Under the pieces are notes generated by a model. The model was not told the origin of the DNA. It saw only the letters and a program-made list of their open reading frames with translations, and searched no databases. A program made the position numbers and the translations under genes. A DNA stretch of 64,000 nt from Cycas panzhihuaensis (Eukaryota > Cycadophyta), in assembly GCA_023213395.1 (NCBI GenBank), contig CM041465.1, positions 130,393,741 through 130,457,740 on the forward strand, in the 5' to 3' direction. Positions 11,119 through 22,114 of this stretch are shown piece by piece (position 1 is the stretch's first letter; each line of letters opens with the position of its first letter).

Positions 11119-11341
11119 TGTTAGGGTATAATGTTTTATCCTAAGTAAATAAAAGGGTAATGTTGCACACCCTCATTTAGTAACTGACACTAGATATTGT
11201 GACACATCTCACCTCAAGAAAAGTTAGTTACAAATCAAGTTGTAATGGCCATAACTTTGATGTATATTTATAGAGACCAAGTCTCCAAAGGAATACAAGT
11301 TCTTCTATTCATTCCTAAATACATTCTTGTTTGTTTTAACA
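11119..11341 (+). repeat. C5 5' LTR (223 bp)
   Basis: It begins TGTTA and ends TAACA, perfectly inverted. The U3 arm TAATGTTTTATC (11129-11140) pairs perfectly with GATAAAACATTA before the 3' polypurine tract. A TATA-like TGTATATTTATAG lies near 11263. Confidence 0.92.
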
Positions 11342-12012
11342 TGGTATTAGAGCAGGTCTGATTGCTCGTTTGATCTGGAGGAGAGAGGATTCATTTGTCT
11401 AAGATTCATTCTACAAACTCAAGGGATTCAAAAGGAGGGAGACTGGAAATTACCTGAAAGGAGGTTTTTTTACAAAAGTCATTGTACAAACCTGTACAGA
11501 AATTGTGCTGACAGAAAAAATTTGAAGTTCTCAGATTCTAATGAAATTTGACGTGGAGATAGATCTCATCAAGAGCGTCCTTTTTCCCTTCTGGCCTGAC
11601 TTCATCAGAGATCATTTCAAGGTACTTTTGACCTAATTTTTATCCACATAGGTTTGGAGATATTTTCTAGAAAAATTTCTAGATTTTCAAGTTTTTAGTG
11701 AATAAAATCTGTCATAAAATCTCTATCTTGATGATTAAAAGACATTTGGACCAATTTCAAAGTGAATTGAAGGATTTTTCTAAGGATTTGAAGCATTTTT
11801 CTTAAAAACCCTAATTGCACCTCCTCGGTTTTCGGGTTGATTATCTGCAAACTGAATGACTGTTTTGAAAAACTAACCTTAGATCTGAAATCAAGGTTTG
11901 AAGAGTATCCTTTTGAGGTATACTTTGTTTGTGTCTATACAGTTAGGGTTTCGTATGGAATTCCATACAGTTGTACGAATAGACTACCATAAACACTTCA
12001 TTGTTGTCATTA
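11342..12012 (+). other. C5 primer site and leader
   Basis: TGGTATTAGAGCAGG at 11342-11356 fits the initiator-Met primer with one change. A leader of about 670 bp without a convincing ORF precedes the gag ATG. Confidence 0.8.
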
Positions 12013-12930
12013 ATGGCTTCTCCCATTTTAGGACTGCCAAATCAGGATAAACTCACTGAAACAAATTACTATGTTTGGAAAATAAAAGTGGAGACCCTTC
12101 TAAAGGCAAGAAATGCCTAGAAAATTGCAAATGGTACTGAGGCAAAACCTATTAATACTAGTTCTACTTTGGCTGACTGGTTGGAAAGAGACAATTTAGG
12201 AGTAATCATTCTAAAGCTCTCAGTCTCTAATCTGCTTTTGGTGTATGTGGAAAGATTGAATTCCACTTCTATAATTTGGAAATATTTTCAAAATCTCTTC
12301 GGGCAAAAGAATAAAGGCAGAATAATAGCTTTGAAGGAGGATTTGTACAAGCTGCACATGAGAGAAAATGACACAGTAATAGAATTTATGCACAAAGTTA
12401 TTTCACTCAGAAGTAAACTTTTGAGTGTAGGAGATGATATCACAAATGAAGAATTGGTTGAAATGGTAGCTAGCAAGTTGCCAAAGCCCTTTGATGTTAC
12501 TATTAATTCCATAATAAATAATAATCAAATTGATACAATGACACTTGATGAATTGATTGGCTTGCTACTAAGATAAGAACAAAGAAATAGACAATATGAA
12601 GAATCATTAGAATTGGAGGAAGCCTTTGCTTCCAAACTTAGTTTTGGACCTCGATGACATAGCCAGGTATGAGGAAGGGGATGTGCTTCAGACATCAGAA
12701 GTCCTGCTCATGGTCGTTGGTAAGATACCAAAGGATGTGGATGTGGTAGATACACTAGAATCTGCTTCAGTTGTGGCAAACTTGGACATTTTGCCAGTTC
12801 CTGCAAAGTCTTTGATGTGTGTTACCACTATGGTCAACCAGGGCACTATCCTTTTCAATGCCCACAAAGAAGAGCAGACATCCAGAGAGGGAAGCATTCG
12901 ATTGGCAGCTACAACAAAGAGAAAATTAAA
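12013..12930 (+). pseudogene. C5 gag with two zinc knuckles, stops only
   Basis: The ATG at 12013 opens MASPILGLPNQDKLTETNYY, the usual copia Gag start, and the frame is kept to 12930. UBN2-type sequence follows (ILKLSVSNLLLVYVE, ALKEDLYKLHM). Knuckle 1 is intact (CFSCGKLGHFASSC, near 12763). Knuckle 2 has lost its second cysteine (CYHYGQPGHYPFQC, near 12817). In-frame stops are at 12118 (TAG), 12574 (TAA), 12655 (TGA), and two more before knuckle 1. The absence of indels over about 900 bp shows decay mainly by point mutation. Confidence 0.88.
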
Positions 12931-12939
12931 GAAGAAGAA

Positions 12940-12984
<45 letters not shown>
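12931..12984 (+). repeat. (GAA)n repeat coding 18 glutamates in C5 gag-pol
   Basis: Seventeen GAA codons and one GAG run in frame between the second zinc knuckle and the protease. This is a trinucleotide microsatellite inside a retrotransposon polyprotein, probably expanded after insertion. Confidence 0.95.
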
Positions 12985-12985
<1 letters not shown>

Positions 12986-14480
12986 CAACCTTCATTGCCA
13001 CATTGTCAGCAGGACTTAAAGAAGGAGATACATCGTACATAGATTTGGGAGCATCGCGACACATGACCAACCACGAAGATTGGTTTGAAACCTTGAAGCC
13101 CTATAGCTTCAACAAATCAATTGAATTGGGAGACAAATACCCACTTAACATAAAAGGGGTAGGTACCCTTGTAATTAAATTACATGGAGATGTAAAGAAA
13201 ATTGGAAATGTGTTGCTAGTTCCTGACCTAAAAATGAATCTTCTGTCTGTTTTGTAACTTAGTAAGAAAAGACTAAGGACAATGTTTGACAAAGAAGGTT
13301 ATTGTCACATTTTAGATATGAAAAATAATGGGAATCCAATAGCCAAGGGGATAAGATATGATAATATGTACAAACTGATATAAGATCTTGTGACTCCCAA
13401 TTTGAACATGAAAGTCTGCACTGTTGCAAATTCTGATAATAAAATGTGGCATTTGAAGTATGGACATCTTCCCATAAACACTTTAAAATTGATGGAAAAA
13501 TCAAGAATGGTAAATGGGTTACCTCACCTCTCCTCTGATGATTTCTTTTGTAAAGGTTGTCAATTTGGCAAACAACATCTACTTCCTTTCAAAGAAAGTG
13601 AATGACGAGCTCAATCCAGGCTAGAATTAGTTCACACTGATCTTTATGGTCCACTCACACCACTATCAATCAATGGTTGCAGATATTTTATCACTTTCAT
13701 TGATGACTTCACTTGTAAGGTATGGGTGTACTTCTTCATAACAAATTGGAAGTTTTTGAAGCCTTCAAGGAATTTAAAGCAGAAGCAAAACTAGAATCAG
13801 AATCAAAGATAAAATGCATTAGGTCAGATGGTGGTGGTGAATACATCTCAAAGGAGTTCCTGAACTTCTACAAGTTGAATGGGATACACAAACAATTCAC
13901 AACTCCTCAGACACCTCAGTCCAACGGAGTTGCCGAAAGGAAAAATATAACTCTAATGGAGATGGGACGCAACATGTTATACAGATAACAAGTTACCAAA
14001 TCAGATTGGGTAGAAGTTGTAAGTATTGCCTGCTACCTAATAAATCGAAGTCCAACAAGAGCATTGGAGAACATCACTCTTGAAGAAGCATGGTCAGGTA
14101 AGAAACCCAATGTCAGTTCTCTCAAAATTTTTGGTAGCCAAGCTTTTGTTCATATACCTGATAAAAGGAGGTCGAAACTTGATGCAAAAATCATAGAATG
14201 TATTATGATAATAGGGTATAGTAAAAATTCAAAGGCTTACAAATGCATAGATCCAGAAACAAATAAGATCTATGTAAGTAGAGATGTTGTCTTCAATGAA
14301 GAAGATAATCAGGAAGTACAGTCACAAATACAAATAGTTGAAGCTGAGGCAAAGAAATCAGAACCTGAAACTATCCTAGAAGAAGTTTCAGAAATCACTA
14401 CAGAAGAAATGCCATTAATAGAATCGTCTTCTCACATAGAGACAACAGAAGGAGAAAGCTCATCTACAGATCAACCAGCA
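12985..14480 (+). pseudogene. C5 protease and integrase
   Basis: The protease site reads YIDLGASRHMTNH (near 13036); the DS/TGA serine is replaced by leucine, a TCG-to-TTG type change. Integrase: MWHLKYGHLP, then CKGCQFGKQHLLPF (13540-13590), FIDDFTCKVW (near 13690), a frameshift near 13735, RSDGGGEYISKEF (near 13830), TPQTPQSNGVAERKN (near 13903) and the C-terminal IECIMIIGYSKN. The DDE residues are all readable. Stops occur at 13255, 13381, 13603 and 13986. Confidence 0.9.
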
Positions 14481-14483
14481 TAA

Positions 14484-16138
14484 GAATTAGAGGTCAAAAA
14501 AGAAAAAGAACTACCAAAATGGCTCATCAGAATAATTGAAGAAGGCAAAGGAGATGTGTTCGAACACAAAACAAGAAGTCAAAAGCCCAAAGCACTACTG
14601 AGTAGAGTTGAACCACAATCATTCCAAGAGGCCAGACACCAATCAAAATGGAGATTAGCAATGGATTCTGAAATGGACTCGATAATCAAAAATCAAACAT
14701 GGGAATTGGTAGAACTACCTCCAAATAAACTAGTGGTCAATTGCAAATGGGTCTTCAAAATCAAAGAAGGAGCAAATGGAAAAGTGGAAAAATACAAAGC
14801 TCGCCTTGTTGCAAAAGGATATACACAATCAACAGGTGTTGATTTTGAAGAGACCTTCTCTCCCGTGGCCAAAATGGATACGGTAAGGACAATTATTGCC
14901 TTGGTAGCTTTGAATAATTGGAAAATTTTTCAGTTTGATGTAAAAGTGCTTTCCTAAATGGAGAACTAGAAGAGGAAGTTTACATGGCACAACCCAAGGG
15001 GTACATCAAAGAAGGCTAAGAACATTTAGTATGTAAATTGAAAAAGGCTTTGTATGGGCTAAAGCAAGCTCCTCGAGCCTGGTATGCTAAACTAGATCAG
15101 CATCTATGTCAAAATGGGTTCCAAAGATGTAGCTCTAACTCAAGTTTATACACAAGGAAAAGAAATGGACTAATCACAGTTATTGTTGTTTATGTGGATG
15201 ATATGATTCTTACAAGAAATGATGAAGAATCAATCATGAGCATAAAAAGAGAACTCGAAAAGAAATTTGAAATGACAAATTTAGGCCTCGTAAACTATTA
15301 TTTGGGACTAGAAGTAGATCAACAACAGAATTGTATTTCTCTATCTCAGAGAAAATACATAAAGGATCTGCTAATAAAATTCTAGATGGCAGATTGCAAT
15401 CCTTGTGCAACCCCCATGGAAGTCAATTGTAACGTAGTAGCAGACAAAGAAGAACAAGCATCAGATGCTACATTGTACAGGCAACTTATCAGAAGTTTGA
15501 TATATCTTATAACCACTAGGCTAGATATATCATATTTAGTAGGATTGGTCTCGAAGTATATGCAAGGACCCAAAGCAAGACATTGGAAAGCAGCTAGAAG
15601 AATATTGAGATAGTTTCAAGGTACGAAGGATCTAGAATTGGTTTATACCAAAGGACCAACAACTTTGATAGGATACTGTGATTTAGACTGGGCAGGAGAT
15701 AAAGAACAAAGGAAGTCCACAAGTGGATATTGCTTCTTCCTGGGATCAACTGCAATTTCTTGGTGTAGCAAGAAACAACCTACAATTGTGCTTTCATCAA
15801 TTGAAGTTAAATACAAGGCTGTTGTAACTACAACATATGAAGCAGTTTGGCTACAACAACTTCTAGCTAAAGTAGAACAACAACATGATCAAGCAACAAT
15901 TCTATATTGTGACAATCAAAGTGTCGTTCAGTTAACCAAGAATCCGATTCTACATGCCAGAACAAAGCATATAGAAGTACACCATCACTTTATAAGAGAA
16001 AAAGTTCACAAGAAGGAAATTGAATTGGAATATTGTCCTACCATAGAACAAATAACAGACTTGATGACAAAATCTCTTGGAAAGGATAGGTTTCAAATTT
16101 TAAGAAATAAAATAAGACTAAAAGAGATAAAACATTAA
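14484..16138 (+). pseudogene. C5 reverse transcriptase and RNase H
   Basis: RT: CKWVFKIKEGANGKVEKYKA, GVDFEETFSPVAKM, then a one-base loss near 14943 inside the DVKSAFLNG motif. It continues as [17 protein letters not shown] (15041) and VYVDDMILT (15186, catalytic YVDD kept). RNase H: LDWAGDKEQRKSTSGYCFF (15680), CDNQSVVQLTKN, ARTKHIEVHHHFIREK and a final EIKH-stop. Stops at 15383 and 15611. The stop codon of pol (TAA, 16136-16138) overlaps the stem arm before the polypurine tract. Confidence 0.92.
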
Positions 16139-16167
16139 GAGAGGGTGTTAGGGTATAATGTTTTATT
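16125..16167 (+). promoter_or_regulatory. C5 polypurine tract and bracketing stem
   Basis: The left arm AGATAAAACATTA (16125-16137) contains the end of pol. The tract AGAGAGGG and LTR start follow. The right arm TAATGTTTTAT (16156-16166) pairs perfectly over 11 bp. The 5' LTR version TAATGTTTTATC extends pairing to 12, and the 3' LTR has since lost that base. Confidence 0.85.
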
Positions 16168-16368
16168 CTAAGTAAATAAAAGGGTAATGTTGCACACCCT
16201 CATTTAGTAACTGACATTAGATATTGTGACACATGTCACCTCAAGAAAAGTCAGTTACAAATTAAGTTATAATGGCCATAACTTTGATGTATAATTATAA
16301 AGACCAAGTCTCCAAAGGAATACAAGTCCTTCTGTTTATTCCCAAATACATTCTTGTTTGTTTTAACA
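16146..16368 (+). repeat. C5 3' LTR (223 bp)
   Basis: It begins TGTTA and ends TAACA. It differs from 11119-11341 at about 12 positions, mostly transitions, with no indel. Confidence 0.93.
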
Positions 16369-17300
16369 AATTTGAGAGTGTGACCCCCATATCTCAGCCA
16401 TATGCATAATTTGAGCCCGTATATGTGTGTTAGGAGTTGGTTGGGCTGCTTTTGTGCTGATTTGGCGCTCTTAAGAGGTGGTTGGGCATGTTTTGTGCTG
16501 ATTTGGCGCTCTTAAGAGTCGGTTGGGTGCTTGTTTATGTTGGTTGGGCGAGTTATAGCGTTGGCTAGGCAATGTATTAGCATCCTTACCAGCTAGAAGT
16601 TAGCCGCAAATCAAGTTTAGAGGCCAATTGGTCTGTGTGTTAAGGCACAGGTCTGGTTTGACGTGGGCAGGTCTGCACGGACTGATTTGTTGATATCATG
16701 ATAGCCACATCTTATTCTTCACTTTGGGAGATTTGAAAGGTTAATTTTTGATAAAATTTAACCTTTGCTACCTTAATTTGGTATTTAGCATATGTGATTA
16801 ATGTTATTTACCATGTGCGTTAAGTGAAAAAGGCGCAGGTCATATTAGAAAGTTGTGACTTTTGGAATATGCCTTTTGGCATATTCTTCTTATAATTCAA
16901 CATTATAAAAGGACCCTTATACCATTGATTTATTATATTATTGTATAGTGTGAAGTACTTTGTATATATTTGGAGCATTCTTGGCCCGTTTTGAGTGAGG
17001 ATCATGGAGATTTTTTGTGAGTTTGACTTGGAGATCGTACATTACTGCCTTGTGGAGTCGTCGTCTGTTATTGCAGCACCTTTTTAAGTGTCTCAAGGGT
17101 TGCTTTGAGTATATTTAAGGACATTTTTTGGCCATTTGAGAAGGGAAAACAGTCAGTGGGCCGCCTAGAGCATGCATAGTCGATGTTTGGAGTACCTCCA
17201 AAGTATGTGTCTGAGCCAGAGGAGGACACAATGGTGCTTTTTTGTCTAGGAGACAATCGTTTTGGTGTCGTTTGTCATGTATTGAAGCCTGTTTCTCGAG
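16369..17300 (+). other. C4 leader, second part
   Basis: Non-coding continuation of the C4 leader after C5. It contains a local direct repeat of about 65 bp around GGTTGGGC..TTTGTGCTGATTTGGCGCTCTTAAGAG (split here; two near-copies at 16436-16478 and 16480-16525). No ORF is supported. Confidence 0.65.
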
Positions 17301-18125
17301 ATGGAGTGCATTATGCCCAAGGTTATCTTCAATGGTAACAATTTCAGCAAGTGGAAGGCCAATATGGAGCTTATTTTGATGGTAAATCAACTTTGGGTTA
17401 TCACTAAGGCTAAGGTGGACGCGATTCCATTAGACCATAAAGAGCGTGTTCGACTCGAAGAGAAGAAATTCATGGCTATGGGATTGTTGAAACTATCACT
17501 AGTGCTAGACCAGAGAGCCTTGGTTTACAATCTAGATGAACCAAATGAAATTTGGACAAAACTGTGTGATACCTTTGAGAAGAAGAAGAGAATAGATGTC
17601 TTGCTCTGATGTTGTAGTTACTCAATTCGCGTGTGGAAGATGAGAACAACATCAACTCCTACATGAACAAGATCACAGACTTGAAGAATAAGCTAGAAGA
17701 ACTATAGCAGAACTCGATCGATGATGCCTTGCTGTTCGTAATAATCATGTTGAAGCTGCCAGCTACATTCACCACTTTCCAGACCATTTATGGTAGAGAT
17801 GAGGTGATGGAGGCAAAAACTTTTGATGGGCTTGAAAACCTAATTCTAGCAGAGGATGCCAAACTAAAACATCACGGAATGCTTGGAGGTCCTGAAGCAA
17901 GTCAAGTCCTAGCCATGAAAACTCAGAGGAAGGAGACTATCAAGCAGGAGAAGATCACATAGAGGTCAAGAGAAAGTTCATAGGAGAAGAACAAGTTCAA
18001 TGGAAAATGTAATTACTTTAAGAAGGATGGTCACAAAGAGAAGAACTATTGGTTCAAGAGACGTGAGAAGCGCAAAGTTAGCCAGGATGATAAAGGAAAG
18101 AGTGTTGTTGCTCATTACATCTGAT
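17301..18125 (+). pseudogene. C4 gag, zinc knuckle lost
   Basis: The ATG at 17301 gives MECIMPKVIFNGNNFSKWKA and an open stretch to 17609, aligning with C2 gag. A frame change and stops follow (17705). The knuckle at 18007-18056 reads CNYFKKDGHKEKNYWF: two of the three cysteines have become Phe and Tyr, so zinc binding is lost, unlike C2's intact copy. Confidence 0.87.
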
Positions 18126-18149
18126 CAAAAACCTTATCAGCCGAGTTAG

Positions 18150-19480
18150 ATCAGAGAGATTACTGGGTGCTTGACTCTAGAACCTAGAAGCATATCTCTT
18201 ACCAGAAGCATAACTTTGATACGGTGAACAAAAATCATAGTGATGCAGAAATTGTCGTTGGAGATGCTCGCATTTTGCGAGTGGAAGGTATTGACGAAGT
18301 ATCCATTATAGGTGGTAAATTTATCAGGGTATACTATGTACCCAAGATGTAGTTGAACCTTCTTTTAGCCTGGGAAATCTGCAAACAAGGTATGAAAGTG
18401 GATCTTTACAATGATAAGTGCTTGATTAAGGATCCGAAGTAGAACTTCTGAGTCATTGCTACTAGAAAAGTTAGGGACAACTTCTAAGTGTTTGAGAAAT
18501 TTCAATCTCAGAAGAAGTCTTATGCCTTTGTTGCCAGCGCTGATGACGTGAGTAAACTTTGGCACAATCGCCTAGGACACCTTAACTATAGGAGCATCAC
18601 AATGCTAAAGAGGTTGAAGATGGTAGAAGGATTGCCATCAGTTTCTTGCTCAGATGGTGTCTGTGAAGGGTGTATGTATGGCGAGCATCACCACTACCCT
18701 TTTGCTTGGGATAATGCCTGGAGAGCCAAAGAGAAGTTGAAGCTTGTGCATTTAGATATAATGGGACCGCTTCCAAACCCTTAAATATCAGGAGCATGTT
18801 ACACCCTTATGTTTGTAGATGATTACACTAGGAAGGCCTGGGTATACTTTCTCAAAAACAAACCAGATGTGTTTGATCGCTTCCGTGATTAGAAAGCGAT
18901 GGTGGAAAACGAAAGTGATAAGAAGATTAAGTCTTTAAGAAGTGATAATGGCAAGGAATACGACAATCATACATTTAATCAGTTCTGTCACAATCATGGT
19001 ATTAAGTGAGAATTTACGGTCCCGTATACCCCATAACAGAATAGAGTTGTTGAAAGAAAGAACCGTACCATGATGGAGATGGGCGAGGTGTATGGTGCAC
19101 GCTAAAAACCTACCACCAATGTTTTGGGTAGAGGTTGTAGTGACTGTTGTGTATATTTTGAACGGGGTACCCACTCAAACAGCTCGTGGCATGACCCCTA
19201 AAGAGAAACAGACCGGTCAGAAGCCTTTCATTAGCCATTTGAGAACCTTTGGGTGTATTGGATACACCCACATCCCAGATGATACTCACAATAAGTTGGA
19301 TTGGAAGAGTTTGAAGTGTATATTCGTGGGATATTGTGATCAAAATAAAGCTTACAAACTATGGAATCCATAGGAGAAGAAGATTTTGGTTAGTCAGGAT
19401 GTAAAATTTGATGAGTCATCAACATGTCATGTTGATAGATCATCAAAAGAGCCCTTTTACCCCCCCTACTCCCATTCCCA
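18150..19480 (+). pseudogene. C4 protease and integrase
   Basis: The protease site region reads DYWVLDSRT-stop-KHIS (near 18160). The integrase zinc region is intact (LWHNRLGHLNYRSI; CEGCMYGEHHHYPF, to 18710) in an open stretch 18488-18784. Core traces are FVDDYTRKAWVYFLKNK (18810), LRSDNGKEYDNHTFNQF (18934) and RVVERKNRTMMEMG (19044). C-terminal LRTFGCIGYTHI and CIFVGYCDQNKAYKLWNP (to 19370) follow. Several single stops and one indel near 19085. Confidence 0.88.
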
Positions 19481-19734
19481 GATTCATCAAGCGAAGAGGA
19501 CAATGAGCCAGTCACTAGAATTCATGAGGAAGCAGGACCAAGTGAGACGAGTAATAGTGAGAAGTTGTCGTGAGAAGTACCTCCAGCAATGGGTCCTTCT
19601 ATACCATTATGGGCAAGGAAGACTATTGAAGATTCTGGTGTGGGTGATGCATACACTTGCTCATGATAGAAGAACAAGAAATCAACATGCCAGTTGAACC
19701 CTGCTAGTAGACACCAACAACTCTAATGATCTCA

Positions 19735-21170
19735 ATTGGTTTGATGAGGCAAAAGGAGATCCACGATGGAGAGCTGCGATGGAGGAAGAGTACGGTTCGC
19801 TAATGAAGAACAATACATGGGATTTTGTTCCGCTTTTCCCAATAAAGAACCTTGTTAGATGCAAGTGGGTCTATAAGATGAAGTTTCGCTCCGATGGAGA
19901 GGTGGACAAGTACAAGGCTAGACTTGTTACTCAAGGTTTCAAGTAAAAAGAAGGAATTGACTATGAGGAGACGTTTGCACCAGTCTCGAAAATGATGACG
20001 GTCTGATTGATCATTCCTTAGCATTTGCTTATGGTTGGGAGTTACACCAGATGGACGTCAAGTTTGCATTCCTTAATGGAGATCTAAAGGAGGAGATTTA
20101 CATGTTGCAGCCTCTAGGATGCATTAAGGAAGGCCAGGAGCATCTTGTTTGCCGGTTGAGGAAATCGATCTATGGCCTAAAACAAGCACCCTGTGCTTGG
20201 TATGAGAAAATGGATGCCAAGTTGAAAGCTGAAGGTTTCAAGATTTCAGAACTTGACCCGAATTTGTATGTAAAAAGGAAGGGGACTTCAATAGTTGCTT
20301 GTGTGTTGTATGTGGATGATTTAATCATTAGCGATAACTGTGGCAAGACTATAGCAGAAGTCAAGTCCAATTTGGGAGTTTCTGTTGACATGATAGATCT
20401 CGAGAGACTTCACTATTTCTTGGGAATTCAGATCAAGCAGATGGATGATCGAATTGTGTTGTTCCAGTCGCAGTATATGAAGAACCTACTAGAAAAGTTT
20501 GGGATGCAGAATTGCAAACCTATTGCAACACCATGTGTAAAGGGCATAAGGTTGCAGAAGGATATGGCCAAATCCTCTGTAGATGGAGCAAAGTATCACT
20601 AGTTGCAAAGCAAATTCTGAAATACCTGAAGGGGACAATCAATCTTGGTCTCAAATACTGTCGAGGTGAGGAGACATGGCAACACGAATGCTGATTGGGG
20701 AGGAGACTCTAATGATTGGAAGTCCACTACTAGATACATATTTGGTGTCAGTAATGGATTTGTTTCATGGCAGTCAAAGAAGCAACAAATAGTGGTATTG
20801 TCTTCTACAGAGGTTGAATACCAAGGACTCAGTGCTGGTGTGAAGGAAGCAATATGGTTGTAAAGTCTCTTAGAGTTTCCAATGGACATCCAATTATCTT
20901 TGTTGATAATCAAAGTACCATTTGTCTATCAAAGAATCTAGAGTTTCATGTGTGTATAAAGCATATCAAGATTCAATACCACTACATCCGTGAATAGATC
21001 AAGTCAAGGACGCTGCAGGTCGACTACAGTTCGAGTGAATTCCAACTTGTGGATGTGTTCACCAAGCCACTCACTGAAGATGAATTCATGAAGATGTGTA
21101 CCAGATTAGGAATTACCAATGTTATCCTTAAGGGAGGATGTATCAACAAAGATAAAGAAGCTACAGGATA
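19735..21170 (+). pseudogene. C4 reverse transcriptase and RNase H
   Basis: RT is open for 183 codons at 20051-20602: MDVKFAFLNGDLKEEIYM, KSIYGLKQAPCAWYEKM, LYVDDLIIS (catalytic YVDD) and FLGIQIKQMDDRIVLFQSQY. Upstream, KWVYKMKFRSDGEVDKYKAR and DYEETFAPVSKM are in a neighbouring frame. Relative to C2, about 115 bp are missing at 20602-20608, with TTG at both edges of the C2 counterpart. RNase H follows as NADWGGDSNDWKSTTRYIFG, SKKQQIVVLSSTEVEYQGL and VFTKPLTEDEF. Inactive. Confidence 0.9.
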
Positions 21171-21216
21171 GTCCTAGCCTTCGTGATAACACAACTGTTG
21201 CAGGATTCAGGCTCCT

Positions 21217-21285
21217 TACATTCACATTAAGGGGGGATGTTAACGTGGTAATTGTTTGTTAAGCCACTAAGTTAATGTTAATGTA
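21217..21285 (+). promoter_or_regulatory. C4 polypurine tract and bracketing stem
   Basis: The left arm TACATTCACATTAA (21217-21230) is followed by GGGGGGA (21231-21237) and TGTTAACG. The right arm TTAATGTTAATGTA (21272-21285) pairs at 13 of 14 positions. Compared with C2, the outer pair has changed with the arm (TACATT with AATGTA here, CACATT with AATGTG in C2). Confidence 0.75.
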
Positions 21286-21601
21286 GTTTAACTAATGGTG
21301 ATTAGCGAAAAGGTGCAAAAAATTTGGAGGGTCATAACCCTAGTTGGGTGACACCTCTTGAAAGAATATAAAAGCTTTAAGCCCTTGTGTATTCAGTGTA
21401 TCAAGTCTCAAATTATTGTGGAATAATCAATGTGATCTAGAAGGATCTTTTGTGGTGGGTTTGTTTTTTCATGAAAGGGTTTTCCCACGTAAATCTTGTG
21501 TACTGTGCATCTGTATCCTATGTGTATTTTCTTTGCTTGCTATGTATGGTTAAAGATTCTGTGGATGGGAACATACCTGTATGATTTCATGTTCCTGAAC
21601 A
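21238..21601 (+). repeat. C4 3' LTR (364 bp)
   Basis: It begins TGTTAACGTGG and ends CCTGAACA; it aligns with 10198-10555. It is followed by CTAGC (21602-21606), the right target copy, which is also the terminus of G1's LTR. Confidence 0.92.
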
Positions 21602-22069
21602 CTAGCGACAAGATTTGCTTGGATTCAAATTATCTGTTGGAAAGGACTCTGAATAAAAATAATACACAGCAAGTGATAACAATACAACAATAAATGAATG
21701 ATAAAGAGGCTGCTCAAGTTGCTAAGTAAATGAGGAATGAATGCGCAAAATATCACCAGATATAGGGTAATGAAATCTCAGTTAAGCACAGGATAGGAGC
21801 CGAAATAATGCTCCCTTTTCAAGTCGAGGTAGTCTCCAAATACTGCTACCCAAAGGCCGAAGTAATGCTACCTTAAAGGCCAAAAATATCTTGCTAAACC
21901 AGCGCTAGATTGGTTGGGAATGAAGCCCCTGGGTCCCTTATATAGTTGGATTCTACCTCCATATAGAGGTCAGCCAAGGCAGGGTGAAATACTGACTTGA
22001 ATAACACATATAAGTCAGCCAAAACAATGCTTCTAAGTCGGCCAAGATTGAGTAATTTGGTTTACTACA
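21602..22069 (-). repeat. G1 3' LTR
   Basis: Aligns with 26611-27093. The inner end TTTACTACA (to 22069) and the outer end TGTAGTAAC (seen intact at 26611) form an 8-bp perfect inverted repeat. The first 6 bp of the outer end were displaced to 10192-10197 by C4. Confidence 0.9.
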
Positions 22070-22110
22070 TGCCCCACCCCTCGAAAACATGCTTTTCCCT
22101 CAAAGCATGG
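22070..22110 (-). promoter_or_regulatory. G1 polypurine tract with adjacent hairpin
   Basis: On the minus strand GAGGGGTGGGGCA directly precedes the LTR, the plus-strand primer. Immediately upstream, CATGCTTT (22088-22095) and AAAGCATG (22102-22109) form an 8-bp hairpin with a 6-nt loop. This is a different arrangement from the copia stems, because it lies beside the tract rather than around it. Confidence 0.7.
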
Positions 22111-22114
22111 TAAA

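Larger units (their letters stand above)
11119..16368 (+). mobile_element. C5: copia element nested in C4's leader
   Basis: This is a 5.25-kb element with identical-length 223-bp LTRs, primer site TGGTATTAGAGC (11342), one long gag-pol reading broken by about a dozen stops and two frameshifts, and a polypurine tract at 16138-16145. I counted about 12 LTR differences in 223 (near 5%). The target duplication is TATTT (11114-11118) against AATTT (16369-16373). As the innermost insertion of the left nest it must be the most recent there. Confidence 0.95.
10198..21601 (+). mobile_element. C4: copia element of the C2 family, inserted at the edge of G1
   Basis: LTRs at 10198-10555 and 21238-21601, primer site TGGTATCAGAGT at 10556, gag at 17301, RT YVDD near 20310, and a polypurine tract at 21229-21237. 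The target duplication is GTAGC (10193-10197) versus CTAGC (21602-21606), and the duplicated bases belong to the terminus of G1's LTR. C5 lies in its leader at 11119-16368. Many stops make it inactive. Confidence 0.92.
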
